DNA of 64,000 nucleotides, from contig NZ_CP041616.1 in NCBI RefSeq assembly GCF_007197575.1, positions 1,488,001 to 1,552,000 on the forward strand, written 5' to 3'. Below the pieces are notes generated by a model. The model searched no databases, was not told where the DNA came from, and saw nothing but the letters and a program-made list of their open reading frames with translations. Origin of the DNA: Ornithinimicrobium ciconiae. GTDB taxonomy: Bacteria; Actinomycetota; Actinomycetes; Actinomycetales; Dermatophilaceae. The first letter of the stretch is position 1. Each line of letters begins with the position of its first letter. A program made the position numbers and the translations under genes. Of this stretch, positions 8,645 through 17,898 are shown piece by piece.

Positions 8645-10423
8645 TCAGGAGCTCGGGACGAACGGATCCCGGGCCTTGTTCAGGACCGCCTCGCGGATCA
8701 CCGCCGCGCGCTCGGGTGTCCAGTCCTCGAGACCAAGCACCTGGGCCCAGGCGTCGACGTGCTCGCCCGCAAAGTTGTGGCCGTAGCCCGGGCCGGGCTC
8801 CATCGCCAGACCAAGGTCGGCGCTGACCTGCCAGAACGTCACGAAGGGCACCCATCGGGTCTGGTCGGGCACATCGCTGCCGCGGGGCTCCTCCAGCCAG
8901 TCGGGACGGTGCAGCATCAGGTCGGTGCTCCACCAGGTGATCGCGTCGGAGGGGTGCACCATGTAGAGCACCCGGGTGCCCTCCCACGGCTGGTCGACCG
9001 GCTCGGCTGGCAGTCGCGGGTCCTGGGTGAAGCGCACCGTGCGGCCGTCGCGATAGACCGGGGCGATCTCCGTGCTTCCTGGCTCCCGGTCCCGCAGGAA
9101 CTCCCCGAAGTGGTGATTGAACCGCGGAGGTCCGGTGAAGACCGCGCCGCTGAGCCGGTTACTCATGTCGTACTCGCCACTGAACGCTGCCTCCGCGCCG
9201 TAGGAGCCCAGGCTCTCGCCAAAGGCGTAGAGCTGAGGACGGCTGTCGGCGGGTAGCTGGCTCCACCGGTTGTAGACGGCGTCGAAGAGTGCGCGCCCGG
9301 CATTGCGGGCGTTGTCCTTGTCGGCGATGAAGGACAGGGGCGAGGGCAGGAAGGAGTACTGCATCGAGACGGTCGCGCTATCACCCAGGGTGAGGTGCTC
9401 GAATGCGCTCACCGAGGTCGGCTCGACCCACCCGGTGCCGGTCGTCGTCACGACCAGCAGGTGGGAGCGCTCGAACCCGCCCGCGCGCTCCAGATCCTGC
9501 ACCGCCAGCAGCGCACGGGACTCCACGTCAGGGGCGGAGTCCAACCCGGCATACGCCCGGATCGGATCCATGGTCTCTTGCGCGGGGTGACCGGAGCGCT
9601 CGGCCACCGCCGCGATCTGCGTGGCGCCGGGGCCCTGGGCGACGAACCCGCGCCCCTGGAAGCCGAGGGTGTCCCACTCGATGGCGGATTCGGGACTGCC
9701 TGAGCGCAACGGGCTGGTCGGGGCGCTCAGGTCCTCGGGGGTGCCTCCGTTGGAGAGCGAGAAGACGCTGTTGACGGCGACGGTGAGCCGGTCGAAGATC
9801 ACGCCGTTGAAGAGCAGTGCCACCGCGGTGATGACCGCGATCGCACCCAGCACCCGTGCTGGTCGGGGTCCCATGTGCCGGCCCAGCCAGCGGGTGACCA
9901 GGCGGGTCAGGGCGCGCAGGAGGCGGCCGATGCCCAGGATCAGCAGGAGGACCAGCACCGCGACCGGCAGGACCAGGATCGCGGCCAGGGGTGACTCCGG
10001 CTCGAGACCGACGAGCGGGGCGGACCAGCGCTGCCAGAATACGCCCATGATCACGGCCGCGACCAGGGCAACCGGTGCCACCAGCGCCAGGACGCGCAGT
10101 TGGCGGTCCGTGGTCGGGTGCGGCTCCCGGTCAGCCAGGGCACGCCACAGCCACGCGCCGAACACGCCCAGCCCGTAGCCGATGGCCGCGCTCGCGCCGG
10201 CGAGGGCGCCCTGAAAGAGGGAGGGGCGGGGGATCAGCGAGGGCAAGAAGGACAGGCACGCAAAGAGCAGCGCCACCCAGCAGCCGGGGATCGACAGGGC
10301 GAGTCGGGACCACCATTGCGGGGGAGGAGTGCCAGGCCCAGGGCGCTCGGAGGAGTCGGACGATCGTGGGTCTGGACGCGCTGGGCGTGGGTCATCCGTG
10401 GACTGCGCTGAGTGGCTGGTCAT
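8645..10423 (-). CDS. Membrane-anchored alpha/beta hydrolase (Abhydrolase_9 type)
   Basis: From ATG 10423 the protein has 592 residues. The N-terminal half holds four or five hydrophobic helices (for example LSIPGCWVALLFACLSFLP and the long ILVLPVAVLVLLLI segment). The C-terminal half has an alpha/beta-hydrolase domain with nucleophile elbow GESLG inside AFGESLGSYGAEAAF. This layout matches the actinobacterial Abhydrolase_9 family, whose substrates are unknown. A start at 10510 would add 29 residues and run into the promoter of the divergent resorcinol operon, so I prefer 10423. Confidence 0.85.
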   Translation of the reverse strand: MTSHSAQSTDDPRPARPDPRSSDSSERPGPGTPPPQWWSRLALSIPGCWVALLFACLSFLPSLIPRPSLFQGALAGASAAIGYGLGVFGAWLWRALADREPHPTTDRQLRVLALVAPVALVAAVIMGVFWQRWSAPLVGLEPESPLAAILVLPVAVLVLLLILGIGRLLRALTRLVTRWLGRHMGPRPARVLGAIAVITAVALLFNGVIFDRLTVAVNSVFSLSNGGTPEDLSAPTSPLRSGSPESAIEWDTLGFQGRGFVAQGPGATQIAAVAERSGHPAQETMDPIRAYAGLDSAPDVESRALLAVQDLERAGGFERSHLLVVTTTGTGWVEPTSVSAFEHLTLGDSATVSMQYSFLPSPLSFIADKDNARNAGRALFDAVYNRWSQLPADSRPQLYAFGESLGSYGAEAAFSGEYDMSNRLSGAVFTGPPRFNHHFGEFLRDREPGSTEIAPVYRDGRTVRFTQDPRLPAEPVDQPWEGTRVLYMVHPSDAITWWSTDLMLHRPDWLEEPRGSDVPDQTRWVPFVTFWQVSADLGLAMEPGPGYGHNFAGEHVDAWAQVLGLEDWTPERAAVIREAVLNKARDPFVPSS

Positions 10424-10511
10424 GGGCGGAGTCGCATCCTCATGACGAGAGGTTAGCGTCGCTGGTCGGCGAGCGTCGGGGGGCCCGTGTGGCGCAAAGC
10501 CGTCGAACACC

Positions 10512-10541
10512 TTGACAAAGGCCTATTGAATAGGTTCAATA
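10512..10541 (+). promoter_or_regulatory. Promoter with perfect palindromic operator before the resorcinol operon
   Basis: A -35-like TTGACA at 10512-10517 is followed by the perfect inverted repeat TATTGAA-tagg-TTCAATA at 10524-10541. The repeat overlaps the region where the -10 box would lie, about 78 bp before the hydroxylase ATG. A repressor bound there would block the promoter. The GntR-type regulator encoded at 15006-15677, at the end of the same gene block, is the natural candidate. Confidence 0.6.
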
Positions 10542-10618
10542 CAGGGCATGCCCCTAGTGTGGGTGTTCAGTCAATGGAGACAGGCGGTACGGTGCCGCCC
10601 CCGGAGAGGAATCCCGAC

Positions 10619-12256
10619 ATGGAACACGAGTCGATCCCATCACTCGACCAGGACACCGATCTCATCGTTGTGGGACTTGGCCCTGTCGGGTTGCTCACCA
10701 CGATCCTCGCGGCCCAGAAGGGCCACCGGGTGGTGGCGATCGAGCGCTGGCCCACGCCCTACGCGTTGCCACGCGCTGTCACGTTCGACCACGAGATCGC
10801 CCGGATCCTGAACGCGGTGGGGATCGACGCGGAGAATGACCCGACGATCGACTACTACGACAAGCTCTACTACCTCTACAACGGGGAGATGGAGCCGCTC
10901 AATGTGATCGACTGGGCCTCGAAGGCGTCCGACGGGTGGCGCAACCGCTACTGGTTCGACCAGCCAGGGCTGGAGAAGCGTCTGCGGGTGCTGGCCTCCT
11001 CGTTGCCCAACGTCACGATGCTCGAGGGCTATGAGGTGACCGGCCTGGACCAGGATGCGGACTCAGTGTCCGTGACCTTCCAACCCACCGATTTCAGAGG
11101 TGAGGGGACCAGGATCGCGGATAACGCCACGACCTACTCCGTCCAGGGCAAGCTCCTGGTCGGGTCGGACGGGGCGAACAGCTTCGTGCGCAGGTCACTG
11201 GGACTGACGATGACCGACCTGGAGTTCAACTACGACTGGGTGGTGGTTGACCTCATCGAGCACGAAGAGCACGACTACGACCCGCCCTACTACCAGGTGT
11301 GCAAGCCCGAGCGTCCCCTGACCGTGGTGCCTGGCGGCCCGGGCCGTCGTCGTTGGGAGTTCATGGTCCTGCCGGGAGAGAGCGCTGAGGAGTTCGAGAA
11401 GCCCGAGCGCATCTGGGAACTCCTCGAGGAGTTCGATGTGCGCCCGGACAACGCCGAGCTCATCCGGCACAAGGTGTGGCGCTTCCAGGCCCGCCACCTC
11501 GACGACTGGCGGCTGGGACGCGTCGCAATCGCGGGAGATGCCGCACACCTGATGCCACCCTTCGCCGGCGAGGGGATGTGCGCCGGCCTGCGGGACGTCA
11601 TGAGCCTGTCGTGGCGGCTGGACCTGATCCTGTCGGGTCGCTCGGACGTGGACCTCCTGGACTCCTATGGTGCCGAACGTGGCCCACACGCGCGCTGGTT
11701 CATCGACTTTTCTGTTGGTCTGGGCGAGGTCATTTGCGTGAGCGACCCCGAGGAGGCGAAGCAGCGTGACGAAACGCTGAAGGCGGCGCTGGCCGAGCAG
11801 CTGAAGACCGGCCCCGTGCAGCCTTACGACGCCAAGCTCGGTCCCGGTGTCTGGGACGAGAACTCGCCTGGCGGTGGCTTCCCCACCTGGCAGGGTGCCG
11901 TGGTCCACAACGGCGTCGTGGGCCGCTTTGACCAGGTCGTGACACGAGGGTGGGCGCTGCTCACCAAGCACGATGCGGGTCAGGTCTCGCCCGAGGCTCG
12001 CGGACTGGTCGAGCGCATGGGCGGCATCGCCGTCACGGTCGGCCCGCCCGGATCGGGGGCGGGAGTGCTGGACGTCGACGGAGTGTACGAGCGATGGTTC
12101 GCCGAGCTCGAGGTCGAGCACATCCTGACTCGTCCGGACTTCCACACTGCGGCAACTGCCCGCCGCGGTGAGGACATCGACGCCCTGGTCCGCGGGATTG
12201 CCGAGAAAGTCCTGTCGCAGGACCACCTCAGTAGGTCGTCGCTGGCCTACACCTGA
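10619..12256 (+). CDS. FAD-dependent aromatic hydroxylase (MhpA/resorcinol hydroxylase type)
   Basis: The ATG at 10619 follows GGAGAGGAA at proper spacing and gives 545 residues; the longer frame start is rejected. The protein is a single-component FAD monooxygenase of the p-hydroxybenzoate hydroxylase fold, with VGLGPVGL near residue 18 for FAD, LLVGSDGANSFVRR (DG motif) and GDAAHLMPPFAGEGMCAGLRD (GD motif). The genes downstream encode maleylacetate reductase and hydroxyquinol dioxygenase. It therefore most likely hydroxylates resorcinol (or a related phenol) to hydroxyquinol using NAD(P)H and O2. Its closest named relatives include 3-(3-hydroxyphenyl)propionate hydroxylase, so the substrate is inferred from context. 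Confidence 0.85.
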   Translation: MEHESIPSLDQDTDLIVVGLGPVGLLTTILAAQKGHRVVAIERWPTPYALPRAVTFDHEIARILNAVGIDAENDPTIDYYDKLYYLYNGEMEPLNVIDWASKASDGWRNRYWFDQPGLEKRLRVLASSLPNVTMLEGYEVTGLDQDADSVSVTFQPTDFRGEGTRIADNATTYSVQGKLLVGSDGANSFVRRSLGLTMTDLEFNYDWVVVDLIEHEEHDYDPPYYQVCKPERPLTVVPGGPGRRRWEFMVLPGESAEEFEKPERIWELLEEFDVRPDNAELIRHKVWRFQARHLDDWRLGRVAIAGDAAHLMPPFAGEGMCAGLRDVMSLSWRLDLILSGRSDVDLLDSYGAERGPHARWFIDFSVGLGEVICVSDPEEAKQRDETLKAALAEQLKTGPVQPYDAKLGPGVWDENSPGGGFPTWQGAVVHNGVVGRFDQVVTRGWALLTKHDAGQVSPEARGLVERMGGIAVTVGPPGSGAGVLDVDGVYERWFAELEVEHILTRPDFHTAATARRGEDIDALVRGIAEKVLSQDHLSRSSLAYT

Positions 12257-12312
12257 TATTGCCACCTGATATTTCAGGGACAAGAACACGACTCGGACAG
12301 GAGGGAGTTGGT

Positions 12313-13425
12313 ATGTCGTTCGTGCACGACACACTCGCCCAGCGAGTCATCCTTGGGTCGGGTCTGGCGGCGCAGGCTGTGGCAGATGAGGTGACCAGGC
12401 TTGGACGCCGGCGGGTGATGGTGGTCGCCGGCGGCTCCGAGGCTGGGCTTGCCGACCAGATTGCTGAAGGCTTGGTGTCGGCGGGCCTGCAGGTGACCCT
12501 GCGGTGGGGTGAGGTGCGTCAGCACGTCCCGCTGGAGTTGGCCAGACGTGCCCAAGCGGCGGCTGCGCGGGCGGACATCGATGTCATCGTCAGCGTCGGC
12601 GGTGGATCGACAACGGGACTCGCCAAGGCCATCGCGATGGAGGTCGACGCACCGATCCTGGCAGTGCCCACGACCTATGCCGGTTCCGAAGCCACCACCA
12701 TGTGGGGTTTGACCGACGGGGGCACGAAGACCACGGGTGATGATCCCCGGGTGCTGCCGGCCACCGTCATCTACGACGCCGAGCTCACCACATCGCTGCC
12801 GGTCGATCTGACGGTTGCTTCTGGGCTCAACGGTCTGGCGCACTGCGTCGACTCGCTCTGGGCGCCCCGGGCCAATCCGATCAACGCAGCCATGGCGCTG
12901 GAGGGGGCCCGCGCGCTTGCCACCGGGTTGCCTGCGGTCGTGGCTGATCCGGGCGACCTGGAGGGGCGCGAGCGGTGTCTCTATGGTGCCTACCTTGCGG
13001 CACTCTCGTTTGCTTCCGCGGGATCTGGCATGCACCACAAGATCTGCCACGTGCTGGGCGGCACCTACGACCTGCCACATGCCCAGACCCATGCGGTGGT
13101 GCTGCCCTATGTGCTGGCGCACAACGCGTGGGCCGTCCCGGCCGAGGCCGGACGTCTGGCTCTCGCCCTCGGCGCGGCACCCGGTCGCGTCGAGGAGGCC
13201 CCCGCGGCGGCAGCCATCGAAGTGCTGGAGCAGTTGCGTGTGAGCCTCGGTGCACCGCGCGACCTGGCCGGAACCGGCCTGGCCGAGTCGGCCCTAGCCG
13301 AAGCCGCAGTCGCCTGCCTGGCGGTGATCCCCGCCTCCAACCCCGCACCGGTGACCGAAGCCTCGGTGAGCGCGCTCCTGCGCGCAGCCTGGGCCGGTGA
13401 CACCCCGACCCTGATCCGCTCGTGA
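12313..13425 (+). CDS. Maleylacetate reductase
   Basis: The ATG at 12313 is preceded by GGAGGGAG six bases upstream and gives 370 residues; an upstream in-frame ATG at 12259 lacks such a site. The sequence is an iron-type alcohol dehydrogenase fold with the nucleotide loop VGGGSTTGLAKAIA and the GMHHKICHVLGGTYDLPHAQ region holding the metal/active-site histidines. Maleylacetate reductases convert maleylacetate to 3-oxoadipate with NAD(P)H, the last special step of hydroxyquinol catabolism. Position between the hydroxylase and the dioxygenase supports this. Confidence 0.9.
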   Translation: MSFVHDTLAQRVILGSGLAAQAVADEVTRLGRRRVMVVAGGSEAGLADQIAEGLVSAGLQVTLRWGEVRQHVPLELARRAQAAAARADIDVIVSVGGGSTTGLAKAIAMEVDAPILAVPTTYAGSEATTMWGLTDGGTKTTGDDPRVLPATVIYDAELTTSLPVDLTVASGLNGLAHCVDSLWAPRANPINAAMALEGARALATGLPAVVADPGDLEGRERCLYGAYLAALSFASAGSGMHHKICHVLGGTYDLPHAQTHAVVLPYVLAHNAWAVPAEAGRLALALGAAPGRVEEAPAAAAIEVLEQLRVSLGAPRDLAGTGLAESALAEAAVACLAVIPASNPAPVTEASVSALLRAAWAGDTPTLIRS

Positions 13426-13455
13426 CCTACCACCGTGACCGACCAAGGAGTCGCC

Positions 13456-14475
13456 ATGACTAACCAGTGCAGCCCCACGGCATACCCCGCTCCGATGCCG
13501 CCGGAACGCTCCCCGGGGGATGAGGGGACCCACACGGTGGAGGTGTCCGCCGAGCAGGCCGCCCGCGAGACGGCACTGGTGGAGCAGGTAGTCGCCTCCT
13601 TCGAGGGGGCGGAATCGCCGCGGTTGAAGCAGCTGATGCAGGCGCTCACCCGGCACCTGCACGCGTTCGCCCGGGAAGTGCGGCTGACCGAGGAGGAGTG
13701 GGGTGGCGCAATCGACTTCCTCACCCGGGCGGGGCACATCACGACCGAGACACGGCAGGAGTTTGTCCTGCTCTCAGACACGCTGGGCCTATCCATGCAG
13801 ACGATCGCGATCAACAATGAGGCCTACCAGGACGCGACCGAGGCCACGGTGTTCGGTCCCTTCTTCGTCGAGGGCGCGCCACGCATCGACAATGGCGCAG
13901 ACCTGGCCTTTGGTGCCGCCGGGCAGCCGTGCTGGGTCGAGGGCCGGGTCACTGGCACCGACGGCAACCCCGTGTCGGGGGCGCGGATCGAGGTGTGGGA
14001 GGCCGATGAGGATGGCTTCTACGACGTGCAGTATGACGATGGCCGCACCGCCGCCCGCGCCCACCTGTTCAGTGACCAGGACGGGACCTACCGGTTTTGG
14101 GGCATCACGCCCACCCCTTACCCGATTCCCTATGACGGGCCAGTCGGGGAGATGCTGCAGGCCGTTGGGCGCTCGCCGATGCGCACCTCTCACCTGCACT
14201 TCATGGTCTCGGCTGAAGGCTCGCGCACCCTGGTGACGCACATCTTCGTGGACGGTTGCGACTATCTGGACCGGGACTCCGTCTTTGGGGTCAAGGAGTC
14301 GCTCATCAAGGACTTCGTGCTGCAGCCCCCCGGGACCCCGACCCCCGACGGCCGCGACATCGGCGAGCGTGAGTGGGCCAGCGTCCGCTTCGACATCGTG
14401 CTGGCACCGGCTCCGGCGGAGGAGACCGCCGACGTCCACCGGATCGCAGTGCTCGGGTCCGGGGCAGGTCGCTGA
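13456..14475 (+). CDS. Hydroxyquinol 1,2-dioxygenase
   Basis: AAGGAG stands six bases before the ATG at 13456, giving 339 residues. The N-terminal helical dimerisation domain is followed by the intradiol dioxygenase beta-barrel. Fe(III) ligands are visible as the tyrosine in DEDGFYDV, the tyrosine in [11 protein letters not shown], and the two histidines of SHLHF. It opens hydroxyquinol between the hydroxyls to give maleylacetate, which the preceding gene product reduces. It is about 30 residues longer at the N-terminus than many catechol dioxygenases. It is third in the operon. Confidence 0.92.
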   Translation: MTNQCSPTAYPAPMPPERSPGDEGTHTVEVSAEQAARETALVEQVVASFEGAESPRLKQLMQALTRHLHAFAREVRLTEEEWGGAIDFLTRAGHITTETRQEFVLLSDTLGLSMQTIAINNEAYQDATEATVFGPFFVEGAPRIDNGADLAFGAAGQPCWVEGRVTGTDGNPVSGARIEVWEADEDGFYDVQYDDGRTAARAHLFSDQDGTYRFWGITPTPYPIPYDGPVGEMLQAVGRSPMRTSHLHFMVSAEGSRTLVTHIFVDGCDYLDRDSVFGVKESLIKDFVLQPPGTPTPDGRDIGEREWASVRFDIVLAPAPAEETADVHRIAVLGSGAGR

Positions 14476-14504
14476 CACCGACGCAGGCAGCCGCACACGA
14501 CGAC

Positions 14505-14556
14505 CACGAACGACGGTCATGAACGACGACCACGAACGACGGCCACGAACGACGAC
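14505..14556. repeat. Four tandem copies of a 13-bp repeat
   Basis: Four consecutive 13-bp units of the form CAYGAACGACGRY fill the gap between the dioxygenase stop and the NTF2-like gene. They alternate, so the array can also be read as two 26-bp units. It is inside the operon and not in a genuine gene. Confidence 0.8.
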
Positions 14557-14577
14557 CCGGATACGCAGGAGATACAC

Positions 14578-14955
14578 ATGACGACGACCGACGAGCAGCA
14601 ACTACGTGACCTGGAGGATGCGCGCTACCAGGCGATGGAGAGAGGCGATGCCGATGCGGTCGCCGCCCTCTGCCACCCCGACCTGACTTACGCCCACTCC
14701 AACGGTGCACGGGACAGCCTGGAAACCCTGGTGAAGAAGATCGCGGACAAGGTCTTCGTCTACGGACCTATCGATCACCCCATCGCCCAGGTCATCATCA
14801 ACGGCTCGACAGGGGTCGTGGTCGGGGGCATGCGGGCACGGGTCGAGGTCAACGGCGAGGAGCGCAATCTCAACAACACGGCCATCGCCGTGTGGGCCAG
14901 GGGTGACGCTGGCTGGCGCCTGGTGGCGTATCAGCCCACGCCGTTGCTCCCCTGA
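14578..14955 (+). CDS. NTF2-like (SnoaL/DUF4440) protein
   Basis: The 125-residue protein starts at ATG 14578 behind AGGAG. It has the NTF2-like cone fold signature: an N-terminal helix with ARYQAMERGDADAVAALCHPDLTYAHS, then a central GARDSLETLVKKI and the final beta-strand GWRLVAYQPTPL. Such proteins serve as small hydrolases, isomerases or binding proteins. Its place right after the dioxygenase suggests a role in resorcinol or related aromatic catabolism, but the exact step is unknown. Confidence 0.82.
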   Translation: MTTTDEQQLRDLEDARYQAMERGDADAVAALCHPDLTYAHSNGARDSLETLVKKIADKVFVYGPIDHPIAQVIINGSTGVVVGGMRARVEVNGEERNLNNTAIAVWARGDAGWRLVAYQPTPLLP

Positions 14956-15005
14956 ATCGGACCTAGGTGGGAGAATGCTGGGAAAGCAAACAAAGGGGTT
15001 AACAG

Positions 15006-15677
15006 ATGTCTCTGTTGGTTGATGTGCCTCGCTCCTTGGCGGCTGAGGTGGCTGAGCGGCTGTCCGCGCGCTGCGCAGAGGTGCCGGCGAACACCAGGCT
15101 GGGCACCAAGAAGGAACTGCAGGTTGAGACGGGCGTGGCCGCGGCGACCCTGAACGAGGCGCTCCGCATGCTGCAGTCCCAGGGCCTGCTGACGCTCAAG
15201 ACCGGTCCCAACGGGGGAGTGTTCACCGCCGAGCCAGACCCCCTTGTCAGCATCGGTCAGGCGCTGGTCCGGGTGCGGGGTAGTTCCCAGGTTGCCGAAG
15301 TGCTGCCACTGCGCGATGCCCTCGACCCGCTCACGGTGAGGGAGGCCGCCAGGCACCGCACGGCCGCTGACCTGCGCATGCTCAAGGGCAAGATGACGCA
15401 CATGAAGGACGTCCTTGAGGACGACCTGGAGTTTGCCAAGGCAGTCTGGGACTTTCACCGAGGCATCTGCAGCGTCGGACGCAACGAGATCCTGAAGTCG
15501 GTGTCTCTGGGGCTGCTAGAGATCATCGTGCGCAGCACAGATGCCGTTGTGGGCAAGACCATGGAGCAGAAGCTGCAGCGGATCGCCCTGCACCAGGCGC
15601 TCTATGATGCCATCGAGTCACAGGACCCTGAGGAGTGCGACCGCGCTTCCCACGCGCACCACGTCGAGGGCGGCTGA
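15006..15677 (+). CDS. GntR-family regulator with FCD domain
   Basis: The 223-residue protein has an N-terminal winged helix (about residues 10-78, with LGTKKELQVETGVAAATLNEALRML and the wing TGPNGGVF) and a C-terminal helical FCD effector domain (DFHRGICSVGRNEIL). The FCD subfamily usually represses catabolic operons and releases DNA on binding an acid intermediate. It is the last gene of the resorcinol block, so it probably controls the operon through the palindrome at 10524-10541. AGGGG lies upstream of the ATG. Confidence 0.85.
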   Translation: MSLLVDVPRSLAAEVAERLSARCAEVPANTRLGTKKELQVETGVAAATLNEALRMLQSQGLLTLKTGPNGGVFTAEPDPLVSIGQALVRVRGSSQVAEVLPLRDALDPLTVREAARHRTAADLRMLKGKMTHMKDVLEDDLEFAKAVWDFHRGICSVGRNEILKSVSLGLLEIIVRSTDAVVGKTMEQKLQRIALHQALYDAIESQDPEECDRASHAHHVEGG

Positions 15678-15768
15678 CAGAGCGCCGCCCACCGAGGGCC
15701 TCTGAACGTGCGCGCCAGAAGCGAGTGCGGCTGGAGAGGCAGCGCGGGCGCGGGGGACAGTCAGAGTG

Positions 15769-16533
15769 TTAGCGCAGGCCAGCGAGGTGGCGCGCGCCGT
15801 TCTGGGCGACGCCACCGGAGACCAGTGACTCCACGAACTCCTCGACCAGGTCGCCGTTGGTCAGTGCTTCCTCGCGCAGCAGCAGGGCCTTGGTGTTGGT
15901 GACGGAGTAGTCCACTGTGTCGCTCAGATCGCGGAGCACTGCGTGCAGCGCCTCATCCAGGTCGCCGACCGGGACGATCTGATCGACCAGTCCCACGCGC
16001 AGGCAGTGCTCGGCGTCCAGGCGCCGGGCGAGCAGCAGGATCGCTCGGGCGGTGCCGGGGCCGGCGAGGGAGAGTAGTCGGCGGACCGTGAGCCGGTCTG
16101 GCACCAGGCCCATGCGTGCCACCGGGATGGAGAAGAGGATGTCGTCCTGGGCCAGGCGCAGGTCGCAGGCCATCGCGATCTCTGCACCGCCTCCGGACAC
16201 GTGCCGGGCCAGCAGGGCCACGGTGAGTTTGCTGCTGGTGGCCAGGGCAACCAGAGCGGCTGCGACCTCCTCGCAGAACGCCTGGGCGGACTCGCGTGCC
16301 CCGGCAGCCTCGATCACCTCGGGCAGGTCGGCGCCGGAGGAAAAGACCGAGCCCTTGCCGCGCACGGTGATGACCCGGATCTGCGGGTCATCGTCTAGCT
16401 CGCGCACCAACTCGGTCAGCTGGCGCCACATGGCGCGGGTGAGGGAGTTGTGCTTCCCGGGACGGGAGAGCGTCAGGGTTGCCACCTGCCCCTCGACGTG
16501 CGACAGGACCTCACCGGCCGTGTCTGCAGACAT
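15769..16533 (-). CDS. Enoyl-CoA hydratase/isomerase family protein
   Basis: The 254-residue protein has the crotonase fold: the VFSSGADLPEV oxyanion loop and the second oxyanion segment SGGGAEIAMACDLRLA. Family members hydrate, isomerise or hydrolyse acyl-CoA thioesters. It is encoded just downstream of a class III CoA-transferase on the same strand (64 bp), so the two may act in one acyl-CoA degradation route. The substrate is not evident. The two genes converge on the GntR gene. Confidence 0.88.
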   Translation of the reverse strand: MSADTAGEVLSHVEGQVATLTLSRPGKHNSLTRAMWRQLTELVRELDDDPQIRVITVRGKGSVFSSGADLPEVIEAAGARESAQAFCEEVAAALVALATSSKLTVALLARHVSGGGAEIAMACDLRLAQDDILFSIPVARMGLVPDRLTVRRLLSLAGPGTARAILLLARRLDAEHCLRVGLVDQIVPVGDLDEALHAVLRDLSDTVDYSVTNTKALLLREEALTNGDLVEEFVESLVSGGVAQNGARHLAGLR

Positions 16534-16597
16534 GGTTCCTCCTCAGGACGTGGGCTGTGAGTCATTGACCCACAGGTGGGGATGATGACCAGTGGTC

Positions 16598-17842
16598 TCA
16601 GGACGACGTGGGGTCGGTGCTGGCCAACCACGCACGGATGGCCGCACCGTCCTGGTCGAGCAGCGGTGGCGCCTGGTGCCCGGTGCGAGTCACCTCACCC
16701 GAGCCCTCCAGCTCGAAGTAGCGCAGGGGCGGTCCGGGCAACTGGATGTCGCCCAGCCCGGGGTGCTCGACGTCGATGAGGAGTCCCTGGGAGCGGGTCT
16801 GCTCCCAGTCATAGACCTCCTGCATGTCGCGCACCCGTCCGGCGGCGATGCCGGCCTCATTCATGAGGGTGAGCACCTCAGCGATGTCTAGCGCGGCCAG
16901 CGCATCCTCGATCAGGGTGATGACCTCACCGCGGCGCTGCACCCGATCGGTGTTGGTGGCCAGTTCACCCTCGGGCACGGACAGGGCGAGCGCCGCGCAC
17001 AGGCTCTGCCACTGGCGGTCGTTGCCGCAGGCGATCTGCACCGCGCCGTCCTGGCAGTGGAACAGTCCGTAGGGGGCGATGCTGGGGTGGTGGTTGCCGA
17101 ACGGTTCGGGGACCTGGCCGGCCACGGTCCACCGGGTGCCCTGGAAGGCGTGCACCCCGACCGCGGAGGCCAGCAGGGAGGTCCGCACGATCTGTCCGCG
17201 ACCGGTTCGCTGCCGCTCCAAGAGCGCGGCCAGCACCCCGTAGGCGCCGTGCATCCCGGCCAGCAGGTCGCTGATCGCGACACCGACCCGTTGCGGGTCC
17301 TGCGGTCCGGAGCCGGTGATCGACATCAGGCCGGCCTCGCCCTGGGCGATCTGGTCATAGCCGGCGCGGCCACCCTCGGGTCCGTCGTGCCCGAAGCCGG
17401 TGATCGAGAGCACGATCAGGGCCGGGTTGAGTTCGGCCAGCCGGTCGGCGTCGAAGCCGAGCCGGTCGAGGACTCCGGTGCGGAAGTTCTCCACGAGCAC
17501 GTCGGCCCGTTCAATGAGGGCGGTCAGGGTCGCGCGTCCGTCGTCGGACTTCAGGTCCAGGGCGATGGACTCCTTGTTGCGGTTGCACGCCAGGAAGTAG
17601 GCACTGGTCGAGCCCTCGCCGTCGGTGTTGGGCACCAGCGGGCCCCAGGTGCGCGACTCATCTCCCTGCCCGGGAGACTCCACCTTGATGACGCGGGCAC
17701 CGAGGTCGGCCATCATCATCGCCGCGTGCGGCCCCGCCAGCGCCCGGCTCAGGTCGACCACCAGGGTGCCGGCCAGTGGGCCGCGGCCCGGGGGTGTATG
17801 CCGTGGGGCTGTGTCAGCGGGATGTCCCGGGGATGTCGTCAT
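16598..17842 (-). CDS. CaiB/BaiF family (class III) CoA-transferase
   Basis: From ATG 17842 the protein has 414 residues. It shows the family core: VVDLSRALAGPHAAMMMADLGARVIKVE near the N-terminus, NRNKESIALDLK, and the ISDLLAGMHGAYGVLAALLERQ helix that carries the catalytic aspartate. These enzymes move CoA between carboxylic acids through an aspartyl-CoA thioester. With the hydratase gene downstream it forms a likely two-gene operon for activating and processing a carboxylic acid. An upstream start at 17878 would add 12 residues. Confidence 0.88.
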   Translation of the reverse strand: MTTSPGHPADTAPRHTPPGRGPLAGTLVVDLSRALAGPHAAMMMADLGARVIKVESPGQGDESRTWGPLVPNTDGEGSTSAYFLACNRNKESIALDLKSDDGRATLTALIERADVLVENFRTGVLDRLGFDADRLAELNPALIVLSITGFGHDGPEGGRAGYDQIAQGEAGLMSITGSGPQDPQRVGVAISDLLAGMHGAYGVLAALLERQRTGRGQIVRTSLLASAVGVHAFQGTRWTVAGQVPEPFGNHHPSIAPYGLFHCQDGAVQIACGNDRQWQSLCAALALSVPEGELATNTDRVQRRGEVITLIEDALAALDIAEVLTLMNEAGIAAGRVRDMQEVYDWEQTRSQGLLIDVEHPGLGDIQLPGPPLRYFELEGSGEVTRTGHQAPPLLDQDGAAIRAWLASTDPTSS

Positions 17843-17898
17843 GTGGCCTCGCGTTGATCCTGGTGAAGTCCACAGCATGCCCTACAGCGGCGCTGCTC

